This document shows positions 24,177 to 33,668 of a DNA stretch of 64,000 nt, one piece after another. Position numbers and translations under genes: made by a program. How positions within the stretch are numbered: position 1 is the stretch's first letter; each line of letters opens with the position of its first letter. The stretch is from Paraflavitalea soli (GTDB lineage Bacteria; Bacteroidota; Bacteroidia; Chitinophagales; Chitinophagaceae): the NCBI RefSeq assembly GCF_003555545.1, contig NZ_CP032157.1, forward strand, positions 7,382,546 through 7,446,545. Reading direction: 5' to 3'. The notes beneath the pieces were generated by a model. It ran no database searches. It was not told where the DNA came from and worked only from the letters and a program-made list of their open reading frames with translations.

Positions 24177-26315
24177 TTGGAAGTCAAACGCGATATATTA
24201 TGGAGAGTGTACCTATGCTTTATCGGCATAGTGGTGTTTAGTGTGGTGATCCTGGGGCGGGCGGCATACATTCAACAGGTACAGGGAAAATTCTGGATAG
24301 AACAGGCAAAAGAGCAGCAACAACAGTTTGTGGAAATAGATGCTGAGCGGGGAACGATCTACAGTGAAGATGGCAGTATGCTCAGCACATCGATCCCGTT
24401 CTTTAATATATACATCGATTTCATGGCCGAAGGCCTCCGGGAAAAGAACGGAAAACGATTTAAGGATAACCTCGACTCGTTGTCCATGAGCCTGGCAGAT
24501 TATTTTAAAGACCGGAATGCAGGTGAGTACAGGCAGCTTTTACAAAACGGGTACCGCAGGAAAGACCGGTACTTTCTTTTTAAGAAAAACCTTTCCTTTC
24601 AGCAGTACAGGGCTTTGCGTACGATGCCGCTGATCAAACAGGGCAGGGACAAAAGCGGGTTTATTCCCGAAGTGAAAGACAAACGCCTGAACCCCTTTGT
24701 ATTGCTGGCCAACAGAACGATCGGATTGTCGAGGGAATATATAGATAGTGAGGGCAAGATCAAGAACACGAACGTAGGACTGGAGAAAACATACGATAGT
24801 ATTCTGAAGGGTGAAAGTGGCAAGCGGTTGATGCGGAAAATAGCAGCGGGTGTATTTGTGCCGGTAGATGGTTCTGAAATAGAACCTCAGAACGGAAAGG
24901 ACATCATCACCACGCTGGATGTGAACATACAGGACATTGCAGAGAATGCCTTGATGAAGGTGCTCACGGAAAATGAATGTGAATACGGTACCTGCCTGGT
25001 GATGGAAGTAAAGACAGGCAAGATCAAAGCGATCGCCAACCTGGGCCGGAGAACTGATGGCAGCTACTGGGAAGATATGAACTACGCCATCCGTGCTTCT
25101 GAACCGGGGTCTACTTTCAAACTGGCTACTATGCTGTCGCTGCTGGAAGACAAATACGTTTCGCTCGACCAGCGGGTAAACCTGGAAGGTGGCACCTGGA
25201 GTGTAAATGGCAGAACGGTGTACGATAGTGAGAATCATGGATATGATGTGTCGGTAAGAGAGGCTTTTGAAATGAGTTCGAATGTGGGCATGGCCAAGCT
25301 GGTGATGGCAAACTATTCCAAAAAGCCGGTGCAGTTTGTAGATCATCTGAAGCGGATGCGCTTTCACCAATACTCCGGTATTGACCTGCTGGGTGAAACA
25401 ACACCCATCGTGAAAACGCCTAAGTCGAAGACCTGGAGCGCCACATCATTGCCCTGGATGAGTTTTGGATATGAAGTGCTGGTAAGTCCCCTGCAAACGT
25501 TGATGTTGTACAATGCCATCGCCAATGATGGCAAGATGATGAAACCTTACCTGGTGAATGCGGTGAAGGAAAATGGGCTGGTGGTAAAGGAGAATCATCC
25601 TGAGGTGCTGGAACAAGCTGTTTGCAATGAGCAAACGTTGAAATTGCTACAAGGGTTATTGAAAGGAGTGTGTACGGACCCGCATGGTACAGGGACAGCC
25701 CTGTTCAAAGGAGCACCTTATATCGTAGCTGGTAAAACAGGTACTTCCTTAATGGCGAATGGTAACCGCGGGTACGCCGATCATATTTACCAGTCGTCTT
25801 TTGCGGGTTATTTCCCGGCTGATAACCCACAATACAGTTGCATCGTGGTAGTGCGGAACAAACCATTTGCCCGCTTCTATTATGGCGCCAAAATAGCCGG
25901 ACCGGTATTTAAGGAATTAGCGGATAAGCTGTACGCAGTGAATGCCGACAAGGATAAAAAAGTACAGCCCTATGTGGCTCCGAAGAAGGATAGCTCTTAT
26001 TATTTATATGCAGGTGGCGCCGAAGAAATGCAGCAGGTGATGAATACCCTGCAGTGGAAATATAAGGACTCAGTAGGCGCGCATGAATGGACCCGGTTGT
26101 ATTCGGTGAATTACTCACCGGTGCTCAACGGCCAGCCGGTAAGTAAAAAGAATATGCCCGATGTGCGGGGTATGGGATTGAAAGATGCTTTGTTCCTCCT
26201 GGAAAATATGCAGGCCAAAGTAGTGGTGAAGGGTAGAGGAAAAGTGAAAACGCAAAGCCTCGAACCGGGTGCGGCACTTATCAGGGATCAGCCCGTCACG
26301 ATTGAATTGAATTAA
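24177..26315 (+). CDS. ftsI: Penicillin-binding protein 3-type transpeptidase with PASTA domain
   Basis: A 712-residue septal transpeptidase. It has one N-terminal membrane helix (residues 10-30), a dimerisation domain, and a catalytic domain with SEPGSTFKLAT (active Ser of SxxK), SSN and AGKTGTS. A C-terminal PASTA-like module (MPDVRGMGLKDALFLLENMQ) follows. The start must be TTG at 24177, because the family's conserved EVKRDILWRVYL N-terminus begins there and no ATG precedes it. The 38-bp palindrome lies 62 bases upstream. It works with FtsW. Confidence 0.95.
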   Translation: MEVKRDILWRVYLCFIGIVVFSVVILGRAAYIQQVQGKFWIEQAKEQQQQFVEIDAERGTIYSEDGSMLSTSIPFFNIYIDFMAEGLREKNGKRFKDNLDSLSMSLADYFKDRNAGEYRQLLQNGYRRKDRYFLFKKNLSFQQYRALRTMPLIKQGRDKSGFIPEVKDKRLNPFVLLANRTIGLSREYIDSEGKIKNTNVGLEKTYDSILKGESGKRLMRKIAAGVFVPVDGSEIEPQNGKDIITTLDVNIQDIAENALMKVLTENECEYGTCLVMEVKTGKIKAIANLGRRTDGSYWEDMNYAIRASEPGSTFKLATMLSLLEDKYVSLDQRVNLEGGTWSVNGRTVYDSENHGYDVSVREAFEMSSNVGMAKLVMANYSKKPVQFVDHLKRMRFHQYSGIDLLGETTPIVKTPKSKTWSATSLPWMSFGYEVLVSPLQTLMLYNAIANDGKMMKPYLVNAVKENGLVVKENHPEVLEQAVCNEQTLKLLQGLLKGVCTDPHGTGTALFKGAPYIVAGKTGTSLMANGNRGYADHIYQSSFAGYFPADNPQYSCIVVVRNKPFARFYYGAKIAGPVFKELADKLYAVNADKDKKVQPYVAPKKDSSYYLYAGGAEEMQQVMNTLQWKYKDSVGAHEWTRLYSVNYSPVLNGQPVSKKNMPDVRGMGLKDALFLLENMQAKVVVKGRGKVKTQSLEPGAALIRDQPVTIELN

Positions 26316-26367
26316 TCACACATATTGTTGATCGCACCTTTGGAGCAATAAAAGGGCATAAAGTTAT

Positions 26368-27834
26368 ATGGCAATTTTACAGGACATATTGTATAAGGTA
26401 AGGATCCGTTCCGTACATGGCAACCTGGCGGTGAAGGTGAAGGCCTTGCATATTGATTCCCGTAAAGTGGCTAAAGGTGATGTGTTCATTGCCATCAAAG
26501 GGGCCGCTGCCGATGGGCACCAGTTTATCGACAGCGTAGCAGAGAAAGGAGCGGTGGCGATCATTTGCGAAGAGATGCCGTCAACATTAAAGGAAGGCGT
26601 AACCTATGTGCAGGTGGAGAACAGTGGCGCCGCTGCCGGGTTTATGGCGCATAATTTTTACGGCCAGCCTTCTGAAAAAGTGAAGCTGGTAGGTGTTACA
26701 GGTACTAATGGTAAGACCACGATTGCCACTTTATTGTACAAGCTGTTTTCCGGCCTGGGTTATAAATGTGGATTGCTGAGTACGGTGCAAAACCATATTG
26801 GTAGTGAAATTGTACCTGCCACGCACACCACGCCCGATGCGATCAGCCTGAATGCGTTGCTGAAACAAATGGTAGAAGCCGGTTGTACGCATGTATTCAT
26901 GGAAACGAGTTCACATGCGATCCACCAGCACCGGATAGCCGGGTTAAAATATGCCGGCGGCCTGTTTAGCAACATCACCCATGATCACCTGGACTATCAC
27001 AAGACCTTTGACGAATATATACGGGTAAAGAAATCCTTTTTTGATGGTCTTAGTTCAGACGCCTTTGCGATCTCGAATGCAGACGACAAGCGAGGCCCGG
27101 TAATGCTGCAGAATACACAGGCGCATAAGTACTATTATAGCCTGCGTACGATGGCGGAGTTCAAAGGGAAGATATTGGAGAATGGATTGACGGGACTGGT
27201 GATGACGATCAATGACCAGGAAGTCCATTTCCGGCTGATCGGTGAGTTCAATGCCTATAACCTGCTGGCGGTATATGGCGCAGCCATCTGCCTGGGGGAA
27301 GACAAGTTTGAAGTATTGCGTGTGTTGAGTGAGCTCACAGGGGCTGAAGGCCGGTTTGATTACATCATATCGGTAAAAGATAAAGTGATCGGTATTGTGG
27401 ATTATGCCCACACGCCGGATGCCCTGCTGAATGTGCTGGTAACGATCAAAGGACTGCGGAAAGGTCACGAGCAGGTGATCACGGTAGTAGGATGTGGCGG
27501 GGACCGCGACAAGACAAAGCGGCCGGTAATGGGAGAGGTAGCCTGCGAACACAGCGACCGGGTGATCTTTACCTCCGACAATCCACGCAGTGAGGACCCG
27601 GAACAGATACTCCGGGATATGGAGACGGGGTTGAATACGGCCGCCAAAAGAAAGTTTATCGCCATTGTAGATAGAAAGGAAGCGATCAAAACAGCGGTGA
27701 ACCTGGCCGGTCCGGATGATATTGTGCTGATAGCAGGGAAGGGACATGAGAAATACCAGGAGATCAAAGGGGTGAAGCATCCTTTTGATGATAAACAGGT
27801 ACTGACAGAGATATTTAAGTTATACGAAAGATAA
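26368..27834 (+). CDS. murE: UDP-MurNAc-tripeptide synthetase (meso-DAP adding)
   Basis: A 488-residue Mur ligase adding the third amino acid to UDP-MurNAc-L-Ala-D-Glu. It has an N-terminal nucleotide domain (IDSRKVAKGDVFIAIKG), ATP loop GVTGTNGKTTIATLL, ETSSHAIHQHR, THDHLDYHKTF and C-terminal VGCGGDRDKTKRPVMG. The substrate loop reads TSDNPRSEDP; DNPR is the signature for meso-diaminopimelate rather than lysine, so the wall is DAP-type. Length is normal. Confidence 0.97.
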   Translation: MAILQDILYKVRIRSVHGNLAVKVKALHIDSRKVAKGDVFIAIKGAAADGHQFIDSVAEKGAVAIICEEMPSTLKEGVTYVQVENSGAAAGFMAHNFYGQPSEKVKLVGVTGTNGKTTIATLLYKLFSGLGYKCGLLSTVQNHIGSEIVPATHTTPDAISLNALLKQMVEAGCTHVFMETSSHAIHQHRIAGLKYAGGLFSNITHDHLDYHKTFDEYIRVKKSFFDGLSSDAFAISNADDKRGPVMLQNTQAHKYYYSLRTMAEFKGKILENGLTGLVMTINDQEVHFRLIGEFNAYNLLAVYGAAICLGEDKFEVLRVLSELTGAEGRFDYIISVKDKVIGIVDYAHTPDALLNVLVTIKGLRKGHEQVITVVGCGGDRDKTKRPVMGEVACEHSDRVIFTSDNPRSEDPEQILRDMETGLNTAAKRKFIAIVDRKEAIKTAVNLAGPDDIVLIAGKGHEKYQEIKGVKHPFDDKQVLTEIFKLYER

Positions 27835-27857
27835 AATTCACGGACGGTTCCCAATAG

Positions 27858-27995
27858 CTAAGAGTAAAAAAGAGCGGAAGAGTAGTTAAGAGACGACAAG
27901 AAGAGCAACGAACTGAAAAGAAAGAAAAGAAAGATCTGAGAAACCCTGAACGAAAGTAGCTTACCTCTTTCTCTCTTTCTGCTCTTTAACTCTTA
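27858..27995. repeat. Long hairpin of CTAAGAG / CTCTTAG words between murE and mraY
   Basis: The left arm 27858-27882 (CTAAGAGTAAAAAAGAGCGG...) pairs with the right arm 27965-27995 (...GCTCTTTAACTCTTAG). The region between is purine-rich with repeated AAGAG/AAGAAAG words. The right arm ends 16 bases before the mraY ATG. A transcript would fold into a long weak stem in the middle of the operon. Confidence 0.6.
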
Positions 27996-28010
27996 GTCAA
28001 ACAAGCCAAC

Positions 28011-29288
28011 ATGCTGTATTCTTTATTTGAGTGGTTCAAGGAAATGGGTGTAAAATTCCCGGGTAGTGCACTGTTTCAGTTCATTACCTCCCGGGTATTG
28101 ATAGCGGTGATCCTGTCGCTGGTGATCTCAGCAGTGTTTGGCAAAAAGTTAATCAATTACCTGTTGAAAAAGCAGGTGGGAGAAACGGTTCGTGACCTGG
28201 GACTGGCTGGCGAGCAGCAGAAGAAGGGAACGCCTACTATGGGTGGGTTGATCATCATCCTGGCTATCCTGGTGCCTACGCTGTTGCTGGCGGATCTGCA
28301 CAAAGCCTATATCCGGGTAATGATCTTTACCACGATCTGGCTGGGTATTGTAGGATTTATTGATGACTACCTCAAGCTAAGGGCGAAAAGGATCGCCCAG
28401 CAGCAAGGGGTGCCTTATAAAAAAGGTGATAAGGACGGATTGGCAGGATGGTTTAAGATACTGGGGCAGGTAGTACTGGGTATTGTGGTAGGAACGGTGC
28501 TGATGTTCAATGACCATACCAAGGTGTGGCGGGAATATACGGGTGTTGTAAAACCCGGTGATACCACGATCATCAAAAGAACGCTGGATGGCAAGACGCA
28601 ATACTTTGTAGAGGCAAATGAGCCGATCACGACCATCCCTTTTGTGAAATCGCATGAGTTCAACTATTCAAAATTATTACCTGAAGCGGCCAGGGGGCTG
28701 ACCTGGATATTGTATGTCATTGTGGTCATCTTTATTATAACGGCTGTTTCGAATGGCGCCAATATTACGGATGGGGTGGATGGACTGGCAGCTGGTGTAA
28801 GCGCCATTATAGGAGCTTGTCTGGGCATCTTTGCCTATGCCAGCGGTAACCTGCGGTTTGCGGAATACCTGAACATCATGTACATCCCCAACCTGGGTGA
28901 ACTGTCGATATTCATCGGCGCCCTGATCGGGGCCTGTGTAGGCTTCCTTTGGTACAATGCCTATCCGGCGCAGGTGTTTATGGGCGATACGGGCAGTCTT
29001 ACCCTGGGTGGTATCATTGCGGCCCTGGCCATCATTGTGCGCAAAGAGTTGCTGATACCGATATTCTGTGGCGTGTTCCTGGTGGAGATATTGAGTGTGA
29101 CATTGCAGGTGAGTTATTTCAAATACACGAAAAAGAAGTATGGGGAGGGGCGACGGATATTCCTGATGAGCCCGTTGCACCACCACTACCAGAAGCTGGG
29201 GTACCATGAGGCGAAGATCGTGACGAGGTTTTGGATTGTGACCATCCTGTGTATCGTGTTTGCGATTGTGACCTTAAAGATCAGATAG
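28011..29288 (+). CDS. mraY: Phospho-N-acetylmuramoyl-pentapeptide-transferase
   Basis: A 425-residue membrane enzyme making lipid I from UDP-MurNAc-pentapeptide and undecaprenyl phosphate. [51 protein letters not shown] and [14 protein letters not shown] are the conserved loops. It is longer than the Escherichia enzyme (about 360) because of a soluble insertion around residues 165-215, which is usual in Bacteroidota. About ten membrane helices. Confidence 0.97.
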   Translation: MLYSLFEWFKEMGVKFPGSALFQFITSRVLIAVILSLVISAVFGKKLINYLLKKQVGETVRDLGLAGEQQKKGTPTMGGLIIILAILVPTLLLADLHKAYIRVMIFTTIWLGIVGFIDDYLKLRAKRIAQQQGVPYKKGDKDGLAGWFKILGQVVLGIVVGTVLMFNDHTKVWREYTGVVKPGDTTIIKRTLDGKTQYFVEANEPITTIPFVKSHEFNYSKLLPEAARGLTWILYVIVVIFIITAVSNGANITDGVDGLAAGVSAIIGACLGIFAYASGNLRFAEYLNIMYIPNLGELSIFIGALIGACVGFLWYNAYPAQVFMGDTGSLTLGGIIAALAIIVRKELLIPIFCGVFLVEILSVTLQVSYFKYTKKKYGEGRRIFLMSPLHHHYQKLGYHEAKIVTRFWIVTILCIVFAIVTLKIR

Positions 29289-29493
29289 GAAGTTTTTATA
29301 GTAGTAGTTATAGGTTTTGCCTCTGAGCAGTATGTCAAAAGTTCCTCTTACGAAAAACCAACATAGTAGTTAGTGTAGTTGGAGTAAAGTTCAAACTACC
29401 GAAAAACCCCCTTAATCCGCTTCGTGGATATTTCCATTGAATGCGCCGGCAGCATATGTCCGGTGAATGATCGTAAATGATTTTGGCAGATAC

Positions 29494-30834
29494 ATGAGCA
29501 AACGTTTGGTTATACTGGGAGCAGGAGAAAGTGGAGTTGGTGCGGCCATACTGGGCAAGCAGCAGGGATATGAAGTGTTTGTATCTGACGGAAAAGCCAT
29601 CAAGGACAATTACCGGGAAGAACTGGAGTCGTATAACATTCCTTATGAGGCAGGCCAGCATACAGAAGATAAGATCCTGGATGCAGATGAAGTGATGAAG
29701 AGCCCGGGCATACCTGAGAAGAATGAATTGGTGAAAAAGATCAGAGAAAAAGGTATCCCCGTGATCAGTGAGATAGAGTTGGCTTACCGGCATAAGGGCA
29801 ACAGCAAGATCATTGGTATTACGGGCAGTAACGGAAAGACCACTACCACAGCACTGGTGTATCATATCTGTAAAGTGGGCGGATTGGACGCAGGGCTGGT
29901 GGGCAATATTGGTTATTCTTTCGCCAAACAGGTGGCCCTGGACCCCAAGCCCCTGTACGTAGCAGAGATCAGCAGTTTTCAGTTGGACGATATACAGACT
30001 TTCAGACCGGACATCGCCATATTGACCAATATCACGGAAGACCATTTGGACCGCTATGATTACCAGTTCAGGAATTACATCAACAGTAAGTTCCGGATCG
30101 TGGAGAATCAAACAGAAAATGACTTTTTTATTTATTGTGAGGATGACCCTGTGACCATGCAGAACCTGGGGCATTTTACTATCAAATCTAACCCACTACC
30201 ATTCACTATGAGCAGAGAAATTAACCGCGGCGCTTTTATTCAAAATGGGAAAATGACGATCGCAGCAAGTGATGAGAAGATACAGATGAGTATTTATGAT
30301 TTTGCCCTGAAAGGGAAACACAATCAATATAACACCATGGCTGCAGGTATTGCCGGCTCAACGATCGGTATCCGCAAGGAAAAGATCCGTGATGCTGTAC
30401 AGACGTTTGAAAGCCTTGAACACCGGATGGAACCCGTGTCTACGGTACGTGGGGTAACCTTTATCAACGACAGTAAAGCTACCAACGTCAACAGTACCTG
30501 GTATGCACTGGAAAGTATGGAAAAGCCAACCATACTGATCCTGGGTGGGGTAGACAAGGGGAATGATTATTCTTTGCTGAGTGAACTGGTAAAAGAAAAG
30601 GTAAAAGCGATCGTGTGCATGGGAACGGACAACCGGAAGATCCATGAAGCTTTTCAACACGAGGTAGCTGTAATGGTGAATACGGGCAGCGCCCGGGAAG
30701 CGGTACAAGCTGCTTTTCACCTGGCCAATAAAGGAGATATTGTATTGCTGAGCCCGGCTTGTGCCAGCTTCGACCTCTTTAAGAACTATGAAGACAGGGG
30801 CGAGCAATTTAAGCAGGCGGTGCGGGAATTGTAG
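29494..30834 (+). CDS. murD: UDP-MurNAc-L-alanine:D-glutamate ligase
   Basis: A 446-residue Mur ligase. The ATG at 29494 gives MSKRLVILGAGESGVGAAIL; nine in-frame residues before it (from 29467) are not conserved. GITGSNGKTTTTALVYH is the ATP loop, followed by AEISSFQLDDI, NITEDHLDRYDY, INDSKATNVNSTWYALE and LSPACASFDLFKNYEDRG. It adds D-Glu to UDP-MurNAc-L-Ala in the cytoplasm. A 205-base spacer with no coding potential separates it from mraY. Confidence 0.96.
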   Translation: MSKRLVILGAGESGVGAAILGKQQGYEVFVSDGKAIKDNYREELESYNIPYEAGQHTEDKILDADEVMKSPGIPEKNELVKKIREKGIPVISEIELAYRHKGNSKIIGITGSNGKTTTTALVYHICKVGGLDAGLVGNIGYSFAKQVALDPKPLYVAEISSFQLDDIQTFRPDIAILTNITEDHLDRYDYQFRNYINSKFRIVENQTENDFFIYCEDDPVTMQNLGHFTIKSNPLPFTMSREINRGAFIQNGKMTIAASDEKIQMSIYDFALKGKHNQYNTMAAGIAGSTIGIRKEKIRDAVQTFESLEHRMEPVSTVRGVTFINDSKATNVNSTWYALESMEKPTILILGGVDKGNDYSLLSELVKEKVKAIVCMGTDNRKIHEAFQHEVAVMVNTGSAREAVQAAFHLANKGDIVLLSPACASFDLFKNYEDRGEQFKQAVREL

Positions 30835-30841
30835 GAGTGGG

Positions 30842-30868
30842 CGGCAGTCGGCAATCGGCAGTCGGCAA
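30842..30868 (+). repeat. Tandem CGGCAGTCGGCAAT words between murD and ftsW
   Basis: GGCAGTCGGCAAT occurs twice in tandem, followed by GTGTTTGCTTCG. The reverse complement of the same words is at 17630-17658, and AATGCGTTTGCTTC recurs at 32327-32340. Confidence 0.6.
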
Positions 30869-30969
30869 TGTGTTTGCTTCGAGGGGAGGTGGCAGTTGGG
30901 AGGCTTTAGTTTCGATAGTGGAAGTGAATGGGCAATTGTGAATAGTGAATGGATGAGTATAAAAAAGAA

Positions 30970-32319
30970 ATGAGCAACTCAAAAGATATACGTTTTGAAG
31001 AGATGGCTTCTATTGGTAGAAGCCCGGGGAGTCTTTTGAGCAGGACGAGAGGAGATAAAGTGATCTGGGCGATCGTATTGGTGCTGGCGCTGGTATCGAT
31101 GCTGGTAGTATACAGTTCTACCGGCCTGCTGGCATACAAATACAATCGCGGCAATACAGAGATCTACCTGTTCAAACAGATCATGTTCATCATTGTGGGC
31201 ATGGCGGTGATCTACTTTTCGCACCGGGTGAATTATTCTTTGTATTCAAGAGTGGCAAGAATATTGTTTTTGATATCGATCCCACTCCTGATATATACAT
31301 TGTTTTTTGGTGTGAAGCTGAACGAGGGTAGCCGCTGGATAAGGCTACCGATCATCAACCTCACCTTCCAGACTTCCGACCTCGCCAAGCTGGCCTTGTT
31401 CATGTACTTAAGCAGGCTGTTGAGTAAGAAGCAGGATAAGATCAAGGATTTCAAACAAGGATTTATACCGGTGATGCTACCGGTTGTTGTCATTTGTATA
31501 CTGATCGCACCGGCCAACCTGTCTACCGCTTTGCTGGTAGGCGCTACGAGTATGTTGCTGTTGTTCATTGGCCGGGTGAGTACGAAACATTTGATGATGA
31601 CCATCGGCCTGCTGGCCATCCCGGTGGTGATACTGGTTACCATTGCGGTAGCCTATTATGATAAGGAGGAAGGCAAAACAAAAGACCTGCCGGCTGTACT
31701 GGAAGTAGGGCGTTTCCCTACCTGGATCAAGCGGGTACAAAACTTTGTATACGATAGCAAGGCTGGCGATAAAGATGAAAATTACCAGATCAACCAGTCC
31801 AAGATCGCCATTGCCAAAGGCGGCATGCTGGGACTGGGACCAGGGAATAGTGAGACGAGGAACTTCCTGCCACACCCTTATTCTGATTTCATCTTTGCGA
31901 TCATTATTGAGGAGTATGGCATTATCGGCGGCGCCTTTATCATTTTGATCTACCTGTTGTTCCTGCTGCGCAGTATACGGGTATTCCGGAAATGTCCTTA
32001 TGCCTTCGGTGCATTCCTGGCATTGGGGCTGAGCTTTACCCTGGTGATACAGGCATTGATCAATATGGCCGTAACGGTCAACCTGTTCCCGGTAACGGGG
32101 GTCACTTTGCCCCTGGTGAGTATGGGTGGTAGTTCATTTCTCTTTACCTGTCTTTCGATAGGTATTATCCTGAGTGTGGCGAGAAATGTAGAGCAGGCGG
32201 AAGGAAAGCTGGCGGAAGCTAATGCAGCAGCTAAAGCAGCAGCCGCTGAAGCGAAGGCCAAGGCTAAAGCGAAAGCAAAAGCGGCAGCGGAGGAGGATAC
32301 AGAAGATGAGGAGGCGTGA
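30970..32319 (+). CDS. ftsW: Lipid II polymerase / SEDS protein FtsW
   Basis: A 449-residue (from 30970) SEDS glycosyltransferase for septal peptidoglycan, partner of FtsI. It has ten hydrophobic segments, the FGVKLNEGSRWIRLP loop, FQTSDLAKLALFMYLSR with the catalytic Asp, and the late LVSMGGSSF motif. The start is ambiguous: ATG at 30970 follows AAAAAAGAA, ATG at 30949 adds seven residues. The cytoplasmic C-terminus is an Ala/Lys-rich run (about 30 residues, EAKAKAKAKAKAAAEED) not found in typical FtsW. Confidence 0.93.
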   Translation: MSNSKDIRFEEMASIGRSPGSLLSRTRGDKVIWAIVLVLALVSMLVVYSSTGLLAYKYNRGNTEIYLFKQIMFIIVGMAVIYFSHRVNYSLYSRVARILFLISIPLLIYTLFFGVKLNEGSRWIRLPIINLTFQTSDLAKLALFMYLSRLLSKKQDKIKDFKQGFIPVMLPVVVICILIAPANLSTALLVGATSMLLLFIGRVSTKHLMMTIGLLAIPVVILVTIAVAYYDKEEGKTKDLPAVLEVGRFPTWIKRVQNFVYDSKAGDKDENYQINQSKIAIAKGGMLGLGPGNSETRNFLPHPYSDFIFAIIIEEYGIIGGAFIILIYLLFLLRSIRVFRKCPYAFGAFLALGLSFTLVIQALINMAVTVNLFPVTGVTLPLVSMGGSSFLFTCLSIGIILSVARNVEQAEGKLAEANAAAKAAAAEAKAKAKAKAKAAAEEDTEDEEA

Positions 32320-32343
32320 GTGGTGAATGCGTTTGCTTCAATA

Positions 32344-32390
32344 GCAGATTTCTCACTGCGCTTCGCTTCGTTCGAAATGACAAAAAGGGA
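32344..32390 (+). repeat. GATTTCTCACTGCGCTTCGC-type dispersed repeat
   Basis: GCAGATTTCTCACTGCGCTT, CGCTTCGTTCGAAATGACA. Sequences of the form GATTTCTC...CGAAATGACA are, to my knowledge, common dispersed intergenic repeats in several bacterial phyla. There is one copy in this window. It abuts the tandem repeat that follows. Confidence 0.55.
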
Positions 32391-32458
32391 GAGACGTCAA
32401 TGTGAAAAGGGAGAGATGTTAATGTGAAAAGGGAGAGACGTTAAATGTGAGAGGTGAA
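32382..32458 (+). repeat. Tandem repeat, about three 22-bp units
   Basis: Units read AAAAAGGGAGAGACGTCAAT, AAAAGGGAGAGATGTTAATG and AAAAGGGAGAGACGTTAAAT, with GTG joints. The tract ends about 45 bases before the TTG start of murG. The copy number is likely variable between strains (inference). Confidence 0.75.
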
Positions 32459-32502
32459 AATTGAGCCAGTTAAGATAGCATATAAAACAGATAAGAAGAA
32501 CC

Positions 32503-33612
32503 TTGAATAAAAAGATCATCATAGCAGGCGGTGGAACCGGCGGGCATATTTTCCCGGCGATTGCCATTGCCAATGCCTTACGGAAGATGGACTCGTCCAT
32601 CGATATCTTATTTATAGGTGCGAAAGGGAAGATGGAGATGGAGAAAGTACCGCAGGCGGGGTATCCTATTGAAGGGCTGGACATCGCCGGTTTCAACAGG
32701 AGTTCCTTGCTGAAGAATATCAGTCTGCCGATCAAACTGATCAGGAGCTTTTTCCAGGTGAGAAAGATCATTACCGATTTTATGCCCGATGCGGTGGTAG
32801 GTGTGGGAGGCTATTCCAGTTTCCCGGTGCTACGGTACGCACAGGCCAGGGGTATCCCTACTTTCATTCATGAGAGCAACTCCTTTGCGGGTAAATCCAA
32901 TATGATGTTGGGCAAGAAAGCTACGCGTGTATTTGTAGCGGGTGATGGTATGGAGAAGTTCTTTCCGGCCGATAAGCTGATGATCACGGGCAACCCGGTA
33001 CGCAGTACCATTGCTGCCAATGCCATTAGCCGGGCAAAAGGGATGGAGTTCTTTGGCCTGGACGGCGCTAAGAAAACAGTGTTGGCAACCGGCGGCAGCC
33101 TGGGGGCCAAAGGTATTAATGAGGCATTGGATGCAAACATCGATCTGTTTGTTAAGAACGATATTCAACTGATCTGGCAAACGGGCAAGCCTTATGTAGA
33201 AAGGGCGAGTGAAATAGCTGTGGAGAACAGGAATGTGTGGGCCAATAGTTTTATTACGCAAATGGAATATGCTTATGCAGCGGCCGATATTGTGATCTCC
33301 CGGTCGGGGGCCATGGCCATTGCAGAATTGTGTGTAGTGCAAAAGCCGGCGGTGCTGGTGCCTTTCCCTTTTGCAGCGGAAGACCACCAAACGGTGAATG
33401 CGCAGCACCTGGTAGATAAGCAAGCTGCTATAATGGTGCGGGACAGTGAAGCGAAGGAAAAGCTGGTGCGTACGGTGGTGGCGCTGGCCAAGGACGAGCA
33501 ACAACAGGCACAGCTGAAAGCGAATATCGGGAAGCTGGCGGTTACGAATGCTGATGAGGTAATTGCGCGGGAGATATTGAAGGTAGTTAATGAAAACGTG
33601 AAGAAGGCATAG
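32503..33612 (+). CDS. murG: UDP-GlcNAc:undecaprenyl-PP-MurNAc-pentapeptide GlcNAc transferase
   Basis: A 369-residue GT28 enzyme converting lipid I to lipid II at the inner face of the membrane. IIIAGGGTGGHIFPAIAIAN opens the protein, followed by GVGGYSSFPVL, HESNSFAGKSN, TGNPVRSTI, ATGGSLGAKGINEA, SRSGAMAIAELC and PFPFAAEDHQTVNA. The start must be TTG at 32503, since the glycine-rich loop begins six codons later and no ATG precedes it in frame. Its last codons merge into a GGCA word-repeat tract. Confidence 0.96.
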   Translation: MNKKIIIAGGGTGGHIFPAIAIANALRKMDSSIDILFIGAKGKMEMEKVPQAGYPIEGLDIAGFNRSSLLKNISLPIKLIRSFFQVRKIITDFMPDAVVGVGGYSSFPVLRYAQARGIPTFIHESNSFAGKSNMMLGKKATRVFVAGDGMEKFFPADKLMITGNPVRSTIAANAISRAKGMEFFGLDGAKKTVLATGGSLGAKGINEALDANIDLFVKNDIQLIWQTGKPYVERASEIAVENRNVWANSFITQMEYAYAAADIVISRSGAMAIAELCVVQKPAVLVPFPFAAEDHQTVNAQHLVDKQAAIMVRDSEAKEKLVRTVVALAKDEQQQAQLKANIGKLAVTNADEVIAREILKVVNENVKKA

Positions 33613-33647
33613 AGGCAACAAGGCATCGAGGCAAAAAGGCAACGAGT
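33604..33647 (+). repeat. AAGGCATCGAGGCAAC word repeat between murG and murC
   Basis: AAGGCATAGAGGCAAC, AAGGCATCGAGGCAAA and AAGGCAACGAG follow one another. The first unit includes the murG stop codon, so the repeat either arose from or invaded the 3' end of the gene. Confidence 0.6.
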
Positions 33648-33668
33648 GGAATAGCAAGATTGCATGTT

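Noticed and set aside
30949-30969. Upstream ATG of ftsW as the sole start
   Set aside because: Kept only as an alternative. The ATG at 30970 has the A-rich ribosome-binding stretch directly before it.
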